Shown here one piece after another: positions 34,801-42,635 of a stretch of DNA of 64,000 nt. The DNA is from Candidatus Wallbacteria bacterium (GTDB taxonomy: Bacteria; Muiribacteriota; JAQTZZ01): contig JAQTZZ010000014.1 of assembly GCA_028687545.1 (NCBI GenBank), positions 20,603 to 84,602 on the forward strand, given 5' to 3'. Made by a program: the position numbers and the translations under genes. The stretch's first letter is position 1; each line of letters starts with the position of its first letter. The notes under the pieces were generated by a model. It saw nothing but the letters and a program-made list of their open reading frames with translations, did not search any database and was not told the DNA's origin.

Positions 34801-34957
34801 GCTCACGGTGCTGGATTACAAGACAGGAGCCAGAACCGAATCTCATCACGAACAGGTGAGAAAGTATCTCAAGCATCTTGGCGGCATCTTCAAGGCGACA
34901 TCAGCAGAAGGATACATCTTTTATCTGAAGGAACAGAACCTGGAGAAATGCATTTGA
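31856..34957 (+). CDS. addA: UvrD/RecB-type helicase-nuclease (AddA-like)
   Basis: This 1033-residue protein would unwind and resect double-strand breaks with the AddB-like partner 8 bases downstream. Helicase motif I is ASAGSGKT (residues 14-21), motif II is FLIDEFQDTSRLQ, motif III is LVGDMKQAIYRFSGG, and motif IV is ETNFRS. MTMHRSKGL and LNYVSFTRARQE are late motifs. The C-terminal RecB-like nuclease has GDAVHSIL, an acidic residue in VADRV and LDYKTG. It is shorter than typical AddA (about 1200). The only usable start near motif I is TTG at 31856, with no clear ribosome-binding site. The gene order is A before B, the reverse of Bacillus. Confidence 0.9.
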   Translation: MCELKFPLILRVNASAGSGKTNLLAAWFIKLLFEKGVKLENILAITFTNAATAEMKTRILSTLKSLAFPGSGKALNTDSVEGLIPEKPEQKEIIRQIDYLISHYSDFNVRTIDSFINTLVTVSALELRSSPRQEIRLDVNFYLEYCLQQFLRKYGKVAEPEITGLINDLLELMFTYDRSDTWSVHDRIMEKVIELRTRELSSADGFQAELRDDYYELLIRFLKTASELLALIDESGQSDSFIQYFLKFLEKSREFTMPPDSKQWPLEPVEAWLKKNRNFDFKGLEVRLCEDYGRFVAASLGKDTYHHLKIHQEIKSILTDVENRGNLLFIDELNMRIHSLIGDSGGMPACLFFAGADFTHFLIDEFQDTSRLQLSNLFPLVENALSGEHASGSSFFLVGDMKQAIYRFSGGSSRLFLEIPDLFPAVEQKVDFYLETNFRSAPEIVKFVNHTFSTVNLSAWILRQADAKSFFDQAFADSIAEIYSSPAQKIPESTSGGYVSLTCHENAEGIQEEKLKEIFAGLAARFPDGNAEIAVLVRKRDEEEKIASLLLSMALPFTVISEKSLDVRENQEIAEITALLRFLNSPLDNLSFFTAVSGNLFRALTGLSGKELLSWQLNCRRQVPLYISFREKYPTFWENHFSPFFKRVGFLPPYDLVREIMENWQCFSLHRDLSGIFHHFLELVSSREERGENSLEALLEFIASGDDDSFYLKLSGSLAGIRIMTMHRSKGLSFDITVLPGQCIKKRSSRKNEFFVPAMDGSVTMVKMTAGLAGNLASCTEPLVAAAVDAYKNEQLNSFVDELNLNYVSFTRARQEIHVLIPETDDNLLPDLLFTGDARNLQYGSLLKTSTESPVEPEVSKELPRPQTHWYDKLVREKITLQSLESSESADFGDAVHSILSEIIYADPEKNREVLLDKIRSSRAVRQNLIPAEIAISTIIPTIEKLNSFFSPDSGEIFTELEFMTAEGERLVADRVILREGKLTVLDYKTGARTESHHEQVRKYLKHLGGIFKATSAEGYIFYLKEQNLEKCI

Positions 34958-34964
34958 GAATAAC

Positions 34965-37748
34965 ATGCTGAAAAAATTCATCACTCTTGATTACAGCGTT
35001 GACCTGCTGGAACATCTTTGCGGCATGCTGCTCGACGGAAGTCAGCTTGAGAGGAAAATGGTGATTTTCCCGGGCAAGCGGCCGGCGCTGTATCTGAGAA
35101 AAAAGCTCTCCCTGAAACTGGGACGCGATTTCCTGCCTCCGCAGATCCTGTCGCTTTCCGAACTGATCAACAGGTGCGTGGAACCGGCAGGCCGGGAAAT
35201 CGATTCAAGCGAAGGCAGCTTCCTGCTTTACAAGTTTCTGAATGAACTTCCTTCAGGCCCGTTGCAGCAGAAACTCAGCTCGTTCAGAAGCTTCTCGGCA
35301 TTTTTCTACTGGGGACTGGAACTTTTCAGGTTATTCGAGGAATTCCTGTCAGGATCGATCGGAGAAACTGAAATCAGGCAACTTTCTGAAGCCCAGGAAT
35401 TCGCGGAAGCTCCGCCTGAAGCGCTATATCTCTGGAAAAACATGGGCGAGATCTTTTCCAGCTGGTGCAGGATGCTTGATCGGGAAAAACTGCATACTGC
35501 AGGTCTACTCTGCCGCAGGGCAGGCGATCTCAGCAGGATCGAACTGCCAGGCGTCGATCAAATCATCTTCGCTTCATTCTATTCCCTGACAGCCAGCGAA
35601 CAGAAGCTGTTCAGGAGGATCATGGAAAGCAGGCCTTCAGTATATCTTGCACAGTGCGAGCCTGCAGATCAGGTGGTCCTGAATCTGTCACGCAGTTTCG
35701 AAACGACTCAGGAACGCGTAAGTTCCATTTTAAAAAAACCTGCTGTGACCCATCATCAGGCTACCAGTGTGCAGCACGAAATGGTGCTGCTGCGCGAATT
35801 GTTGCGCGGATCAGGAGATCTGTCTGACTGTGCGGTGGTAATGCCGAGGTCAGAATCACTGATACCTTTCCTCTGGGAAACCGCGGATTACCTGGACCAG
35901 GATTACAACGTTTCTCTGACATATCCGCTTAAACGCACCCCTTTTTACAGCCTGCTCGAACGGATCATGCAGGTGCAGGAAACCAGAGTGGAGGAAAAAT
36001 ATTACTCCAGGAATTTTCTCTCGCTTTTCTCCCATCCGTATGTGAAAAGCATCTCGTTTGAAGGTCAGGACCCTTCTCTCACCAGGATGGTGGTGCAGAA
36101 TCTGGCTGAAACCTTCGAAAAAAAGCAGCTCCAGTTTTTTTCCATCTCCGAGCTGCCTGACCTCTTGAAGCCTGACTTGAGAACTTCACACAACGGACTG
36201 CCTCCTGCTATAGAGGAGCGGCTGCTTCATTTCCTGCTCGCTAAATTCATCCGGAATTTCGAAGCTGTCTCATCGCTGGCAGGCCTGTTTTCCGGATTCA
36301 AATCAATGCTCCTCTTTCTGTCCGGAAACAGCGACAGCGTGCATTACTACTTTGCGCCTGAGTTTCTGGAAAGCTTCCTGACACTGTTCTCAAGCCTGGA
36401 AAAAAGCTGCCTTTCCGAGTATGAGGCCGGAAGCGGGAAAAGCACGGATCTTTTCAACATTTTCAGGCATCTGGCTGAGCAGACTTCAGTAAATTTCAGG
36501 GGTGTGCCTCTCAAAGGCTATCAGGTGCTCGGACTGTTCGAGACCAGATCCCTCAAATTCGGCAGGGTTTTTTTTCTGGACTTGAATGACGACGTGCTCC
36601 CAAGTGTCAGGAAATATGAGGCCCTGATTTCTCCCGCGCTGCGCAAAGCGGCGGGCCTGCCAACATACAGGGACAGGGAACTTCTTTACAGACATTATTT
36701 CAGAGCAGCGGTTCAAGGTTCAGGTGAAGCCCATCTGTTCCATTTAACAGGAGCGGACAAAGTCAAAAGTCGTTTTGTGGAAGAATTCATCTGGGAACAG
36801 GAAAAAGTTTCAGGCAGGCTTTCGGCTTCCGTTTTCGAACAGGCTTTCCCTGTAAGGCTGAAAAAAGATACAGGTCTCAAGATTTTCAAGGATGAGATCA
36901 TGAAAACGCTTTCAAACATGACTTTTTCACCTTCCAAAGTGGACACCTACCTGAACTGTCCGCTTTCCTTCTATTTCAAGTACCTGGCGCATTTCAGGGA
37001 TCTGGCCGAAGAATCACAGGCTGTCGCGCTGGGAAGCCTGGTGCATACGATACTGGAAAGACTTTTTACGGGGGTGAAAAATCTGAATCATCAGGAAATC
37101 CGCAGACTTCAAGACATACTGCCCCGGATCATCGATACTGCTTATTCTGAAAACTATCCGATCCTGGAGGGTGAGATCCTGATCGGGAAAAAGCTGGTGG
37201 AAAAAAGGCTTGAGGATCTGCTGAAGCTGGAGTCCCGCAGATTTTCAGAAATCCCGGGAAGGCTCGTCGGACTTGAACATGAAATCAGGGGAGAATTCCC
37301 CCATGGCGGCCTCAGATTCCAGGGTAAGCTGGACAGGGTGGAAAAACAGGGCTTTACGCTCAGAATCATTGATTACAAAACCGGAAATGTCGATTTTCTA
37401 AAGCCCAGGATCCGGGAAATCCTTGAGTCAGATTCTCCCATATCCGAACGTACTGAAATGAAACGCCTGATCCGCTCATTCCAGCTTCCCCTCTATCTTC
37501 ACCTGATCAGAGAAGAAGAGACAGCCAGTGATCTAGATGCCTGCTGGTTTGCGATCAAGCAGGTAGAACTGGTCAGTATTTTCGGAAAAACCAATCCCAA
37601 AGAAAAAGAGGAGCTTCTAGATAGAATTCTTGATTCCTGCCGGCAGCTGACCGCTGAAATGCTCGATCCTGAAACACCGTTTGAAAACCAGTGTAGGGAT
37701 GCAAAGGAATGCGGCAGCTGCAGCTTCAGGCACCTCTGCGGAGGTTGA
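34965..37748 (+). CDS. addB: PD-(D/E)XK nuclease with iron-sulfur staple (AddB-like)
   Basis: This 927-residue partner of the AddA-like protein has a helicase-like N-terminal part without a Walker A motif (PGKRPALYLRKKLSLKL). The C-terminal nuclease carries GSLVHTILERLF, an acidic GKLDRV and IDYKTGN. Four cysteines fit the AddB-type iron-sulfur staple: one in LNCPLSFYFKY before the nuclease, and CGSCSFRHLC at the very end (CxxCx5C). It is shorter than Bacillus AddB (about 1160). A strong co-transcription with the upstream gene is expected. Confidence 0.87.
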   Translation: MLKKFITLDYSVDLLEHLCGMLLDGSQLERKMVIFPGKRPALYLRKKLSLKLGRDFLPPQILSLSELINRCVEPAGREIDSSEGSFLLYKFLNELPSGPLQQKLSSFRSFSAFFYWGLELFRLFEEFLSGSIGETEIRQLSEAQEFAEAPPEALYLWKNMGEIFSSWCRMLDREKLHTAGLLCRRAGDLSRIELPGVDQIIFASFYSLTASEQKLFRRIMESRPSVYLAQCEPADQVVLNLSRSFETTQERVSSILKKPAVTHHQATSVQHEMVLLRELLRGSGDLSDCAVVMPRSESLIPFLWETADYLDQDYNVSLTYPLKRTPFYSLLERIMQVQETRVEEKYYSRNFLSLFSHPYVKSISFEGQDPSLTRMVVQNLAETFEKKQLQFFSISELPDLLKPDLRTSHNGLPPAIEERLLHFLLAKFIRNFEAVSSLAGLFSGFKSMLLFLSGNSDSVHYYFAPEFLESFLTLFSSLEKSCLSEYEAGSGKSTDLFNIFRHLAEQTSVNFRGVPLKGYQVLGLFETRSLKFGRVFFLDLNDDVLPSVRKYEALISPALRKAAGLPTYRDRELLYRHYFRAAVQGSGEAHLFHLTGADKVKSRFVEEFIWEQEKVSGRLSASVFEQAFPVRLKKDTGLKIFKDEIMKTLSNMTFSPSKVDTYLNCPLSFYFKYLAHFRDLAEESQAVALGSLVHTILERLFTGVKNLNHQEIRRLQDILPRIIDTAYSENYPILEGEILIGKKLVEKRLEDLLKLESRRFSEIPGRLVGLEHEIRGEFPHGGLRFQGKLDRVEKQGFTLRIIDYKTGNVDFLKPRIREILESDSPISERTEMKRLIRSFQLPLYLHLIREEETASDLDACWFAIKQVELVSIFGKTNPKEKEELLDRILDSCRQLTAEMLDPETPFENQCRDAKECGSCSFRHLCGG

Positions 37749-37772
37749 GAATAAAAAGGCATACATTTATAT

Positions 37773-37936
37773 GGCTGATCAAAAATGCCCAGATGCTAGG
37801 CGACCGAGATTGCGCAAAGCGAGATGTATCTAGTGCATCTAAACCAATGAAGTAGCATTGGTCAAGATGCACTTGAAAAGTACATTGAGCTGCGCAAATC
37901 GAGGTCAACGACGCAGATGGGCGTTTTTGATCAGCC
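37773..37936. mobile_element. Palindromic repeat element with terminal inverted repeats, copy 1 (164 bp)
   Basis: The ends are GGCTGATCAAAAATGCCC and GGGCGTTTTTGATCAGCC, a near-perfect 18-bp inverted repeat. Inside are AGATGCTAGGCG on the left, ACGCAGATGGGC on the right, and nested arms (AGTGCATCT / AGATGCACT). The layout matches a widespread non-coding element that reads GTTCAAAAA...CCAGATGC...AGGC at one end and TTTTTCAACAGCC at the other. It carries no gene. Its right end abuts the stop codon of the minus-strand 37937 gene, between convergent genes, where it could also end transcription. Confidence 0.75.
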
Positions 37937-38497
37937 TTAGTTCAATTGATGCTCATCGTCTAGAGTGATGTCTATCCTCGGCCGCTCTGATCTCTTCGGG
38001 TCGAAAACTTTTTGAACAGGCAGGAGGGCAGCATTCGGGTTGCGGTTGTCACCGGTTGAAAACAGCTTCTGATAATCCTGAATTGTGAATGAGCCCATCT
38101 GGACAGGCATGTGGATGCTCTCTCTGGCTGGCAGGGAACGGTTGAATTCAGCAATTTTCCGCTCCAGACTTGTGTATCTGCCATCTATTTCATCACCCAG
38201 AGAATTGAAATAAAGGACTTTCTCATCGCAGATGGCCAGCAGCTCCTTGAGTTCTTCGGTTTTCGTTTCCAGCTGCCGGATGTTGAGAGCGCTGTTTTTC
38301 TTGAATTCCTCATAGATTTCGATCAGCTGAAATTTGATATCCAGAAGTTCATCGATGTTTTCAGAATTTTGAAGTTTCTCGTTTTTGGCGGAATGTCTTG
38401 CGCAAGCAGACACTATCCAGTAAAGGAACAATCCCAGTACTGTTCCGCTGAAAAGTATCAACAGGTGGTCAATCTGAGTCAAGAAATCCAAGTTCAT
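37937..38497 (-). CDS. Membrane-anchored coiled-coil protein, unknown
   Basis: This 186-residue protein has one N-terminal membrane helix (about residues 12-30, LLILFSGTVLGLFLYWIV). A long charged coiled coil follows (about 40-125), then a short proline-containing tail (PARESIHMPVQMG). No enzyme motif. It overlaps recX by 29 bases, so it belongs to a recA-recX-37937 transcript. Function unknown; the context suggests co-expression with the SOS-type genes but does not prove a role in repair. Confidence 0.7.
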   Translation of the reverse strand: MNLDFLTQIDHLLILFSGTVLGLFLYWIVSACARHSAKNEKLQNSENIDELLDIKFQLIEIYEEFKKNSALNIRQLETKTEELKELLAICDEKVLYFNSLGDEIDGRYTSLERKIAEFNRSLPARESIHMPVQMGSFTIQDYQKLFSTGDNRNPNAALLPVQKVFDPKRSERPRIDITLDDEHQLN

Positions 38498-38912
38498 CTA
38501 AAATTGTCCTGCCTTCTTCTTCCGAGAAACATCCGGAGCGGAGAAAATTTAATGTTTTTTTCCGGTCTGTTGCGAGTTTGTTTTTTTTCAGATAATTCAA
38601 GGCAAGTGTTATCAGCTGCCCGTCAGGAAACAGCTTAACAATTTCCTGGGCTTTTTCAAGAGGCACTCCCAACTTGTCAAGCAATGACAGCAACCGTTCC
38701 CGCCCTACCGGCTTTTTCGCAATGGTTTTGTAAAGAATTTCCGACAGTACCCTCTCGTCATCCAGCAGGCCGAGTTTGTCAAGTTCCTCTAATGCACAAT
38801 TAATTTCAGTGAAGGAAAAACCGGCAGAAGCCAACTTCCGCCGGAGTTCATACGATGAATAGTCGCGGCTGGTGAAAAGTTTCAGTGCAAATTCACGGCA
38901 GCTTCTGTGCAT
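38469..38912 (-). CDS. recX: Regulatory protein RecX
   Basis: RecX binds RecA filaments and limits their activity. The 147-residue protein shows the three-helix repeats of the family: ALKLFTSRDYSSYELRRKLASAGF, then ELDKLGLLDDERVLSEIL, then KPVGRERLLSLLDKLGV. It starts 6 bases after the recA stop, the classic recA-recX order. Confidence 0.92.
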   Translation of the reverse strand: MHRSCREFALKLFTSRDYSSYELRRKLASAGFSFTEINCALEELDKLGLLDDERVLSEILYKTIAKKPVGRERLLSLLDKLGVPLEKAQEIVKLFPDGQLITLALNYLKKNKLATDRKKTLNFLRSGCFSEEEGRTILDELGFLDSD

Positions 38913-38918
38913 AGGCCG

Positions 38919-39962
38919 TCAGCCAGCCAGTTTCTCCTTGACTTTGGATGTGACCTCGTTGTAAATGTCGATGTTTTCCTTGAAGAACTGCTTGACGTTT
39001 TCCTTACCCTGCCCGAGCTTGTGCTGGCCATATGTATACCAGGCTCCGCTCTTCTCGATGATGTTATACTCAGCGGCCAGATCTACGATCATGCCGGTTT
39101 TGGAGATGCCTTCGCCGAAAATCATCTCGAATTCTGCAAACTTGAAGGGAGGAGCCACTTTATTTTTGACGACCTTCGCCTTGACACGGGTTCCGACCTG
39201 CTCTCCGGCCTTTTCCACATTTCCACATTTTTTTACCTCGATGCGCACCGAAGCATAGAACTTGAGGGCGCGTCCGCCGGGGGTGGTCTCAGGGTTTCCA
39301 TACATCACGCCGGGCTTTTCGCGGATCTGGTTAATAAAGATCATCAGCGTCTTGGTTTTAGAGATGGCACCGGTGAGCTTGCGCAGTGCCTGTGACATCA
39401 GCCTCGCCTGCAGCGCGATATGGGCATCCCCCATTTCTCCCTCGATCTCGGCTTTGGTTACAAGAGCTGCCACGGAGTCAAGCACGATGGCATCGACGCT
39501 GCCGCTGCGGATAAGTGTTTCACAGATTTCAAGGGCTTCCTCGCCTGAGGAGGGCTGGGAAACCAGGAGGTTATCGATATCCACGCCGAGAAGCTTGGCA
39601 TATTCAGGATCCAGAGCGTGTTCCACATCTATGAAGGCCACGATGCCGCCGGATTTCTGGGCTTCTGCAGTCACGAATAAGGCCAGCGTAGTCTTACCGC
39701 TCGATTCCGGGCCGAAGATTTCGACGACCCTACCGCGGGGCAGGCCGCCAATCCCGAGGGCTTTGTCCAGAGTGAGTATTCCAGTGGAAATCGTCTCCAC
39801 TTTCAAAACTTGAGAGTTATCGCCAAGCCGCATGATGGCCGTCTTTCCGAACTGCTTCTGCACATAGGAAATCGCCATATCCAGCGCACGCTTCTTGTCA
39901 TCTGCCAGTCCTTTTGCTTCTTTTTCTTCTACCATAGTGTCGCGCTCAGCATTCTTTGCCAT
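38919..39962 (-). CDS. recA: Recombinase RecA
   Basis: RecA forms filaments on single-stranded DNA for strand exchange and co-protease activity. The 347-residue protein has Walker [10 protein letters not shown], Walker [11 protein letters not shown], the MAW motif [11 protein letters not shown] and loop L2 [18 protein letters not shown], all canonical. The ATG at 39962 has GGAGGT upstream; a TTG lies one codon further. A strong promoter and a dyad overlapping its -10 lie just upstream. Confidence 0.98.
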   Translation of the reverse strand: MAKNAERDTMVEEKEAKGLADDKKRALDMAISYVQKQFGKTAIMRLGDNSQVLKVETISTGILTLDKALGIGGLPRGRVVEIFGPESSGKTTLALFVTAEAQKSGGIVAFIDVEHALDPEYAKLLGVDIDNLLVSQPSSGEEALEICETLIRSGSVDAIVLDSVAALVTKAEIEGEMGDAHIALQARLMSQALRKLTGAISKTKTLMIFINQIREKPGVMYGNPETTPGGRALKFYASVRIEVKKCGNVEKAGEQVGTRVKAKVVKNKVAPPFKFAEFEMIFGEGISKTGMIVDLAAEYNIIEKSGAWYTYGQHKLGQGKENVKQFFKENIDIYNEVTSKVKEKLAG

Positions 39963-39985
39963 CAAATGTACCTCCGTAATTCATT

Positions 39986-40000
39986 GAATAGATTCTATTC
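39986..40000. promoter_or_regulatory. Dyad over the recA -10 box, candidate SOS operator
   Basis: GAATAG-ATT-CTATTC is a perfect 6-bp inverted repeat with a 3-base centre, lying over the -10 box of the recA promoter. It matches neither the E. coli nor the Bacillus LexA box, so it would be a lineage-specific operator. The role is inferred from position only. Confidence 0.4.
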
Positions 40001-40020
40001 TGCCGGAGATTTTTTGTCAA
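39992..40020 (-). promoter_or_regulatory. Strong sigma-70-type promoter of recA
   Basis: On the minus strand, a perfect TTGACA (40015-40020) and TAGAAT (39992-39997) are separated by 17 bases. The start of transcription would be about 39985, giving a 23-base leader that contains the ribosome-binding site. Confidence 0.75.
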
Positions 40021-40214
40021 TAAACTGGTTTTCCGGCTGATGCAGAGGATATAACAATCCGCGTGCCAAAATCCAATCCCTTGATAAACGCAGATAGAGA
40101 CGCGCTGAGGCAATTCACTATCTGGTGAATCCGTATCGTTTTGATAATCTACCGTCTCAGATTGAGATGGATCAATTCATCAATAATTGATCGTCAATAT
40201 ATGATTACTAAAGA
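40021..40214. other. Intergenic stretch upstream of recA with no recognised feature
   Basis: This is the remainder of the 351-base gap between recA and pruA (39963-40313), between the recA promoter and palindromic element copy 2. I see no open frame of interest, RNA gene or strong hairpin in it. Confidence 0.5.
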
Positions 40215-40316
40215 TGACTGTTCAAAAACATCCGGATGCTAGGCATAAGAGGCTCTAACAAATAAATTTGTAAAAGCCTCTATACAACAACGCAGACGGG
40301 TGTTTTTCAACAGTCA
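40215..40316. mobile_element. Palindromic repeat element with terminal inverted repeats, copy 2 (102 bp)
   Basis: The ends are TGACTGTTCAAAAACATCC and GGTGTTTTTCAACAGTCA, an imperfect 19-bp inverted repeat. Inside are GGATGCTAGGC, a nested hairpin (AGAGGCT at 40248-40254 with AGCCTCT) and ACGCAGACGGG, matching copy 1 at the conserved blocks. The last three bases (TCA) are the TGA stop codon of pruA read on the minus strand, so the insertion appears to have replaced or supplied the end of that gene. Confidence 0.72.
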
Positions 40317-41945
40317 CTTTTCAGCCATGAATGGATATCCATACGCCTTGGGCGGGTCGAACAGCTCCTTGATCGCCCTGGGGCTCGTCCAGCGGATCAG
40401 GTTAAGCTTGCTGCCGGCCTTGTCATTGGTGCCTGAAGCGCGGCTTCCGCCGAACGGCTGCTGTCCTACCACTGCTCCTGTAGGCTTGTCGTTCAGATAG
40501 AAATTACCGGCTGCGTGGCGGAGAGCGTTTTCCATCTGCACGAGGGCATAGCGGTCCCGGGCAAAGACAGCGCCCGTGAGGCCGTAAGGAGATCCGGCAT
40601 CACAAAGTTTCAACGTTTTTTCATAATCCTTGTCAGCATAGACGTAAATCGTGAGCACAGGGCCGAAGATCTCTTCCACCATGGTTTTGAACTTGGGATC
40701 CTTGGCGAGGATCACGGTAGGCTCGATGAAAAATCCCTTGCTGGAATCACATTTCCCGCCGATCACCACTTCCGCGTCCTTGCTCTTTCTGGCGGTTTCG
40801 ATGCAGGACTTGAGGTTGTCGAATGAATTCTGGTCGATCACGGCACCCAGGAAGTTTGTGAAATCTTCGGTGTCCCCCATCCTGATCGTGCGGATCTCGC
40901 TGTCCAGTATCTTGAGCAGCTTGTTCCAGATGCTCCTCGGCACAAAGGCGCGCGAAGCGGCAGAGCATTTCTGGCCCTGGTATTCGAAGGCTCCCCTGAT
41001 CATGGCTGTAGCGAGAGCCCTGATGTCAGCCGTCGGATGAGCGAAGATGAAGTCCTTGCCGCCCGTTTCTCCGACGATGCGCGGGTAACTCCTGTATTTC
41101 CCGATGTTGTTCCCGACAGTTTTCCACATCTGCTGGAAAACTTTGGTGGAACCCGTGAAATGGATCCCGGCCAGTTCAGTGTGATTGAGCACGATCTCGC
41201 CAATCTGTGCCCCTGTGCCGGGGATGAAGTTGATCACACCCGGGGGCAGTCCGGCTTCTTCAAACAGTTTCATCAGGAAATACCCTGAGTAGACAGCAGT
41301 GGAGGCAGGCTTCCAGAGCACTGTGTTTCCCATCATGGCCGGAGCTGACGGCAGGTTTCCCGCGATCGAGGTGAAGTTGAATGGAGTGACGGCGAACACG
41401 AAACCTTCCAGTGGCCTGTATTCCAGCCTGTCCCAGTATGCGGAAGTGGAACCGGGCTGATCTTTGTACAGCTCTCTCATGAAATAGGCGTTGAAACGGA
41501 AAAAATCGATCAGTTCGCAGGCAGCATCGATTTCTGCCTGAAAGGCGGTCTTACTCTGCCCGAGCATGGTGGCGGCGTTCAGAGTGGACCGCCAGGGACC
41601 GGCCAGCAGCTCGGCGGCTTTCAGAAAAATCGCCGCCCTGTGTTCCCAGGGCATGTTTTCCCACTGCCATTTAGCAGCGAGTGCGGCCTCGATGGCCTTC
41701 CTGATCTCAGGTTCCCCTGCCTTATGATAGACTGCCAGTACATGTTTCTTATCATGCGGGATGATGCATTTTCCGGTCTTCCCGGTCCTGATCTCAGTTC
41801 CACCGATAATCAGAGGTATTTCATATTCCTTACTCTTGAGTTCAGCCAGTCTGGATTTGAGTTCCTTTTTTTCCCTGGCCCCCGGGGCATAAGCAAGGAT
41901 CGGCTCATTGACAGGTGTTTTAACTTCGTAAATTCCATTGGACAT
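40314..41945 (-). CDS. pruA: L-glutamate gamma-semialdehyde (1-pyrroline-5-carboxylate) dehydrogenase
   Basis: This enzyme oxidises glutamate semialdehyde to glutamate with NAD+, the second step of proline breakdown. The 543-residue length and the segments GNNIGKYRSYPRIVGETGGKD (catalytic Glu) and YQGQKCSAASRAFVP (catalytic Cys) match the stand-alone ALDH4-type enzyme rather than bifunctional PutA. The ATG has GGGGGTG upstream. No proline dehydrogenase gene lies in the window. The stop codon is formed by the end of palindromic element copy 2. Confidence 0.93.
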   Translation of the reverse strand: MSNGIYEVKTPVNEPILAYAPGAREKKELKSRLAELKSKEYEIPLIIGGTEIRTGKTGKCIIPHDKKHVLAVYHKAGEPEIRKAIEAALAAKWQWENMPWEHRAAIFLKAAELLAGPWRSTLNAATMLGQSKTAFQAEIDAACELIDFFRFNAYFMRELYKDQPGSTSAYWDRLEYRPLEGFVFAVTPFNFTSIAGNLPSAPAMMGNTVLWKPASTAVYSGYFLMKLFEEAGLPPGVINFIPGTGAQIGEIVLNHTELAGIHFTGSTKVFQQMWKTVGNNIGKYRSYPRIVGETGGKDFIFAHPTADIRALATAMIRGAFEYQGQKCSAASRAFVPRSIWNKLLKILDSEIRTIRMGDTEDFTNFLGAVIDQNSFDNLKSCIETARKSKDAEVVIGGKCDSSKGFFIEPTVILAKDPKFKTMVEEIFGPVLTIYVYADKDYEKTLKLCDAGSPYGLTGAVFARDRYALVQMENALRHAAGNFYLNDKPTGAVVGQQPFGGSRASGTNDKAGSKLNLIRWTSPRAIKELFDPPKAYGYPFMAEK

Positions 41946-41987
41946 TTTTCACCCCCGTAACTATTGATCATAAAAAAGAGTTTATCT

Positions 41988-42554
41988 TCAGGCCGGGGAA
42001 TTTTCAAACTGCCTGCTCCGGATCCTGCCAGCAGTTTCTTCCAGGGCAGCAGAAAAAATATCCGGAGTCCACTTGCCGGCAGTTTTCAAGCTGTTCAGGC
42101 ATGCCGAAAGGTCGATTTCCAATTCAGGGCAGGGTTTGAAAATCAGCAGTTCTTTTTCCAGGATTTCGAGAATCCTGAGCAGCTGCTTCTTCTCTGCTAC
42201 AGCAGCCGGCAGCTCGCTGATTGACTGAAGCAGGCTGGGTTTAAGCAAGGTTTGAATCACATGCTTCGCAAATTCCACGAATTCAAAGGCCTCGGAAACT
42301 ACAACGGGTTTTTGCACAAGGAAAAACAATCCATCAGTCACAAAACTGGTAATCCTGGTCAGATAGGGTTTCAAAAATTTAAATCCCTTGTTGATCTCTG
42401 AATACGACTCCTTGAACAATGGCAGATTCTTCACCGCGTCATACCGCTCCGGGTATTTTTTGATCAGTTTGAACGTCATGGACTGCAGAATATCCATCAA
42501 ATCCAGAATCTCCGGCGGTACTGCTATGAAATGCCTGTCGATCTTGTTGTCCAT
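41988..42554 (-). CDS. Hypothetical cytoplasmic helical protein
   Basis: This 188-residue protein has no signal peptide and only a weakly hydrophobic stretch near the middle (ITSFVTDGLFFLVQKPVVV). The rest is helical and Leu-rich, for example ELPAAVAEKKQLLRILEILEKELL. The start has GGAG eight bases upstream. It lies 42 bases ahead of pruA on the same strand and may be co-transcribed. I do not recognise a family. Confidence 0.65.
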   Translation of the reverse strand: MDNKIDRHFIAVPPEILDLMDILQSMTFKLIKKYPERYDAVKNLPLFKESYSEINKGFKFLKPYLTRITSFVTDGLFFLVQKPVVVSEAFEFVEFAKHVIQTLLKPSLLQSISELPAAVAEKKQLLRILEILEKELLIFKPCPELEIDLSACLNSLKTAGKWTPDIFSAALEETAGRIRSRQFENSPA

Positions 42555-42635
42555 CTGATATCTCCAAATTAATTCTGCTCAAATTCTAGCGGATTGAGCT
42601 TAAACATGCAAATTAACAAACCCTGCATCCGGTTT

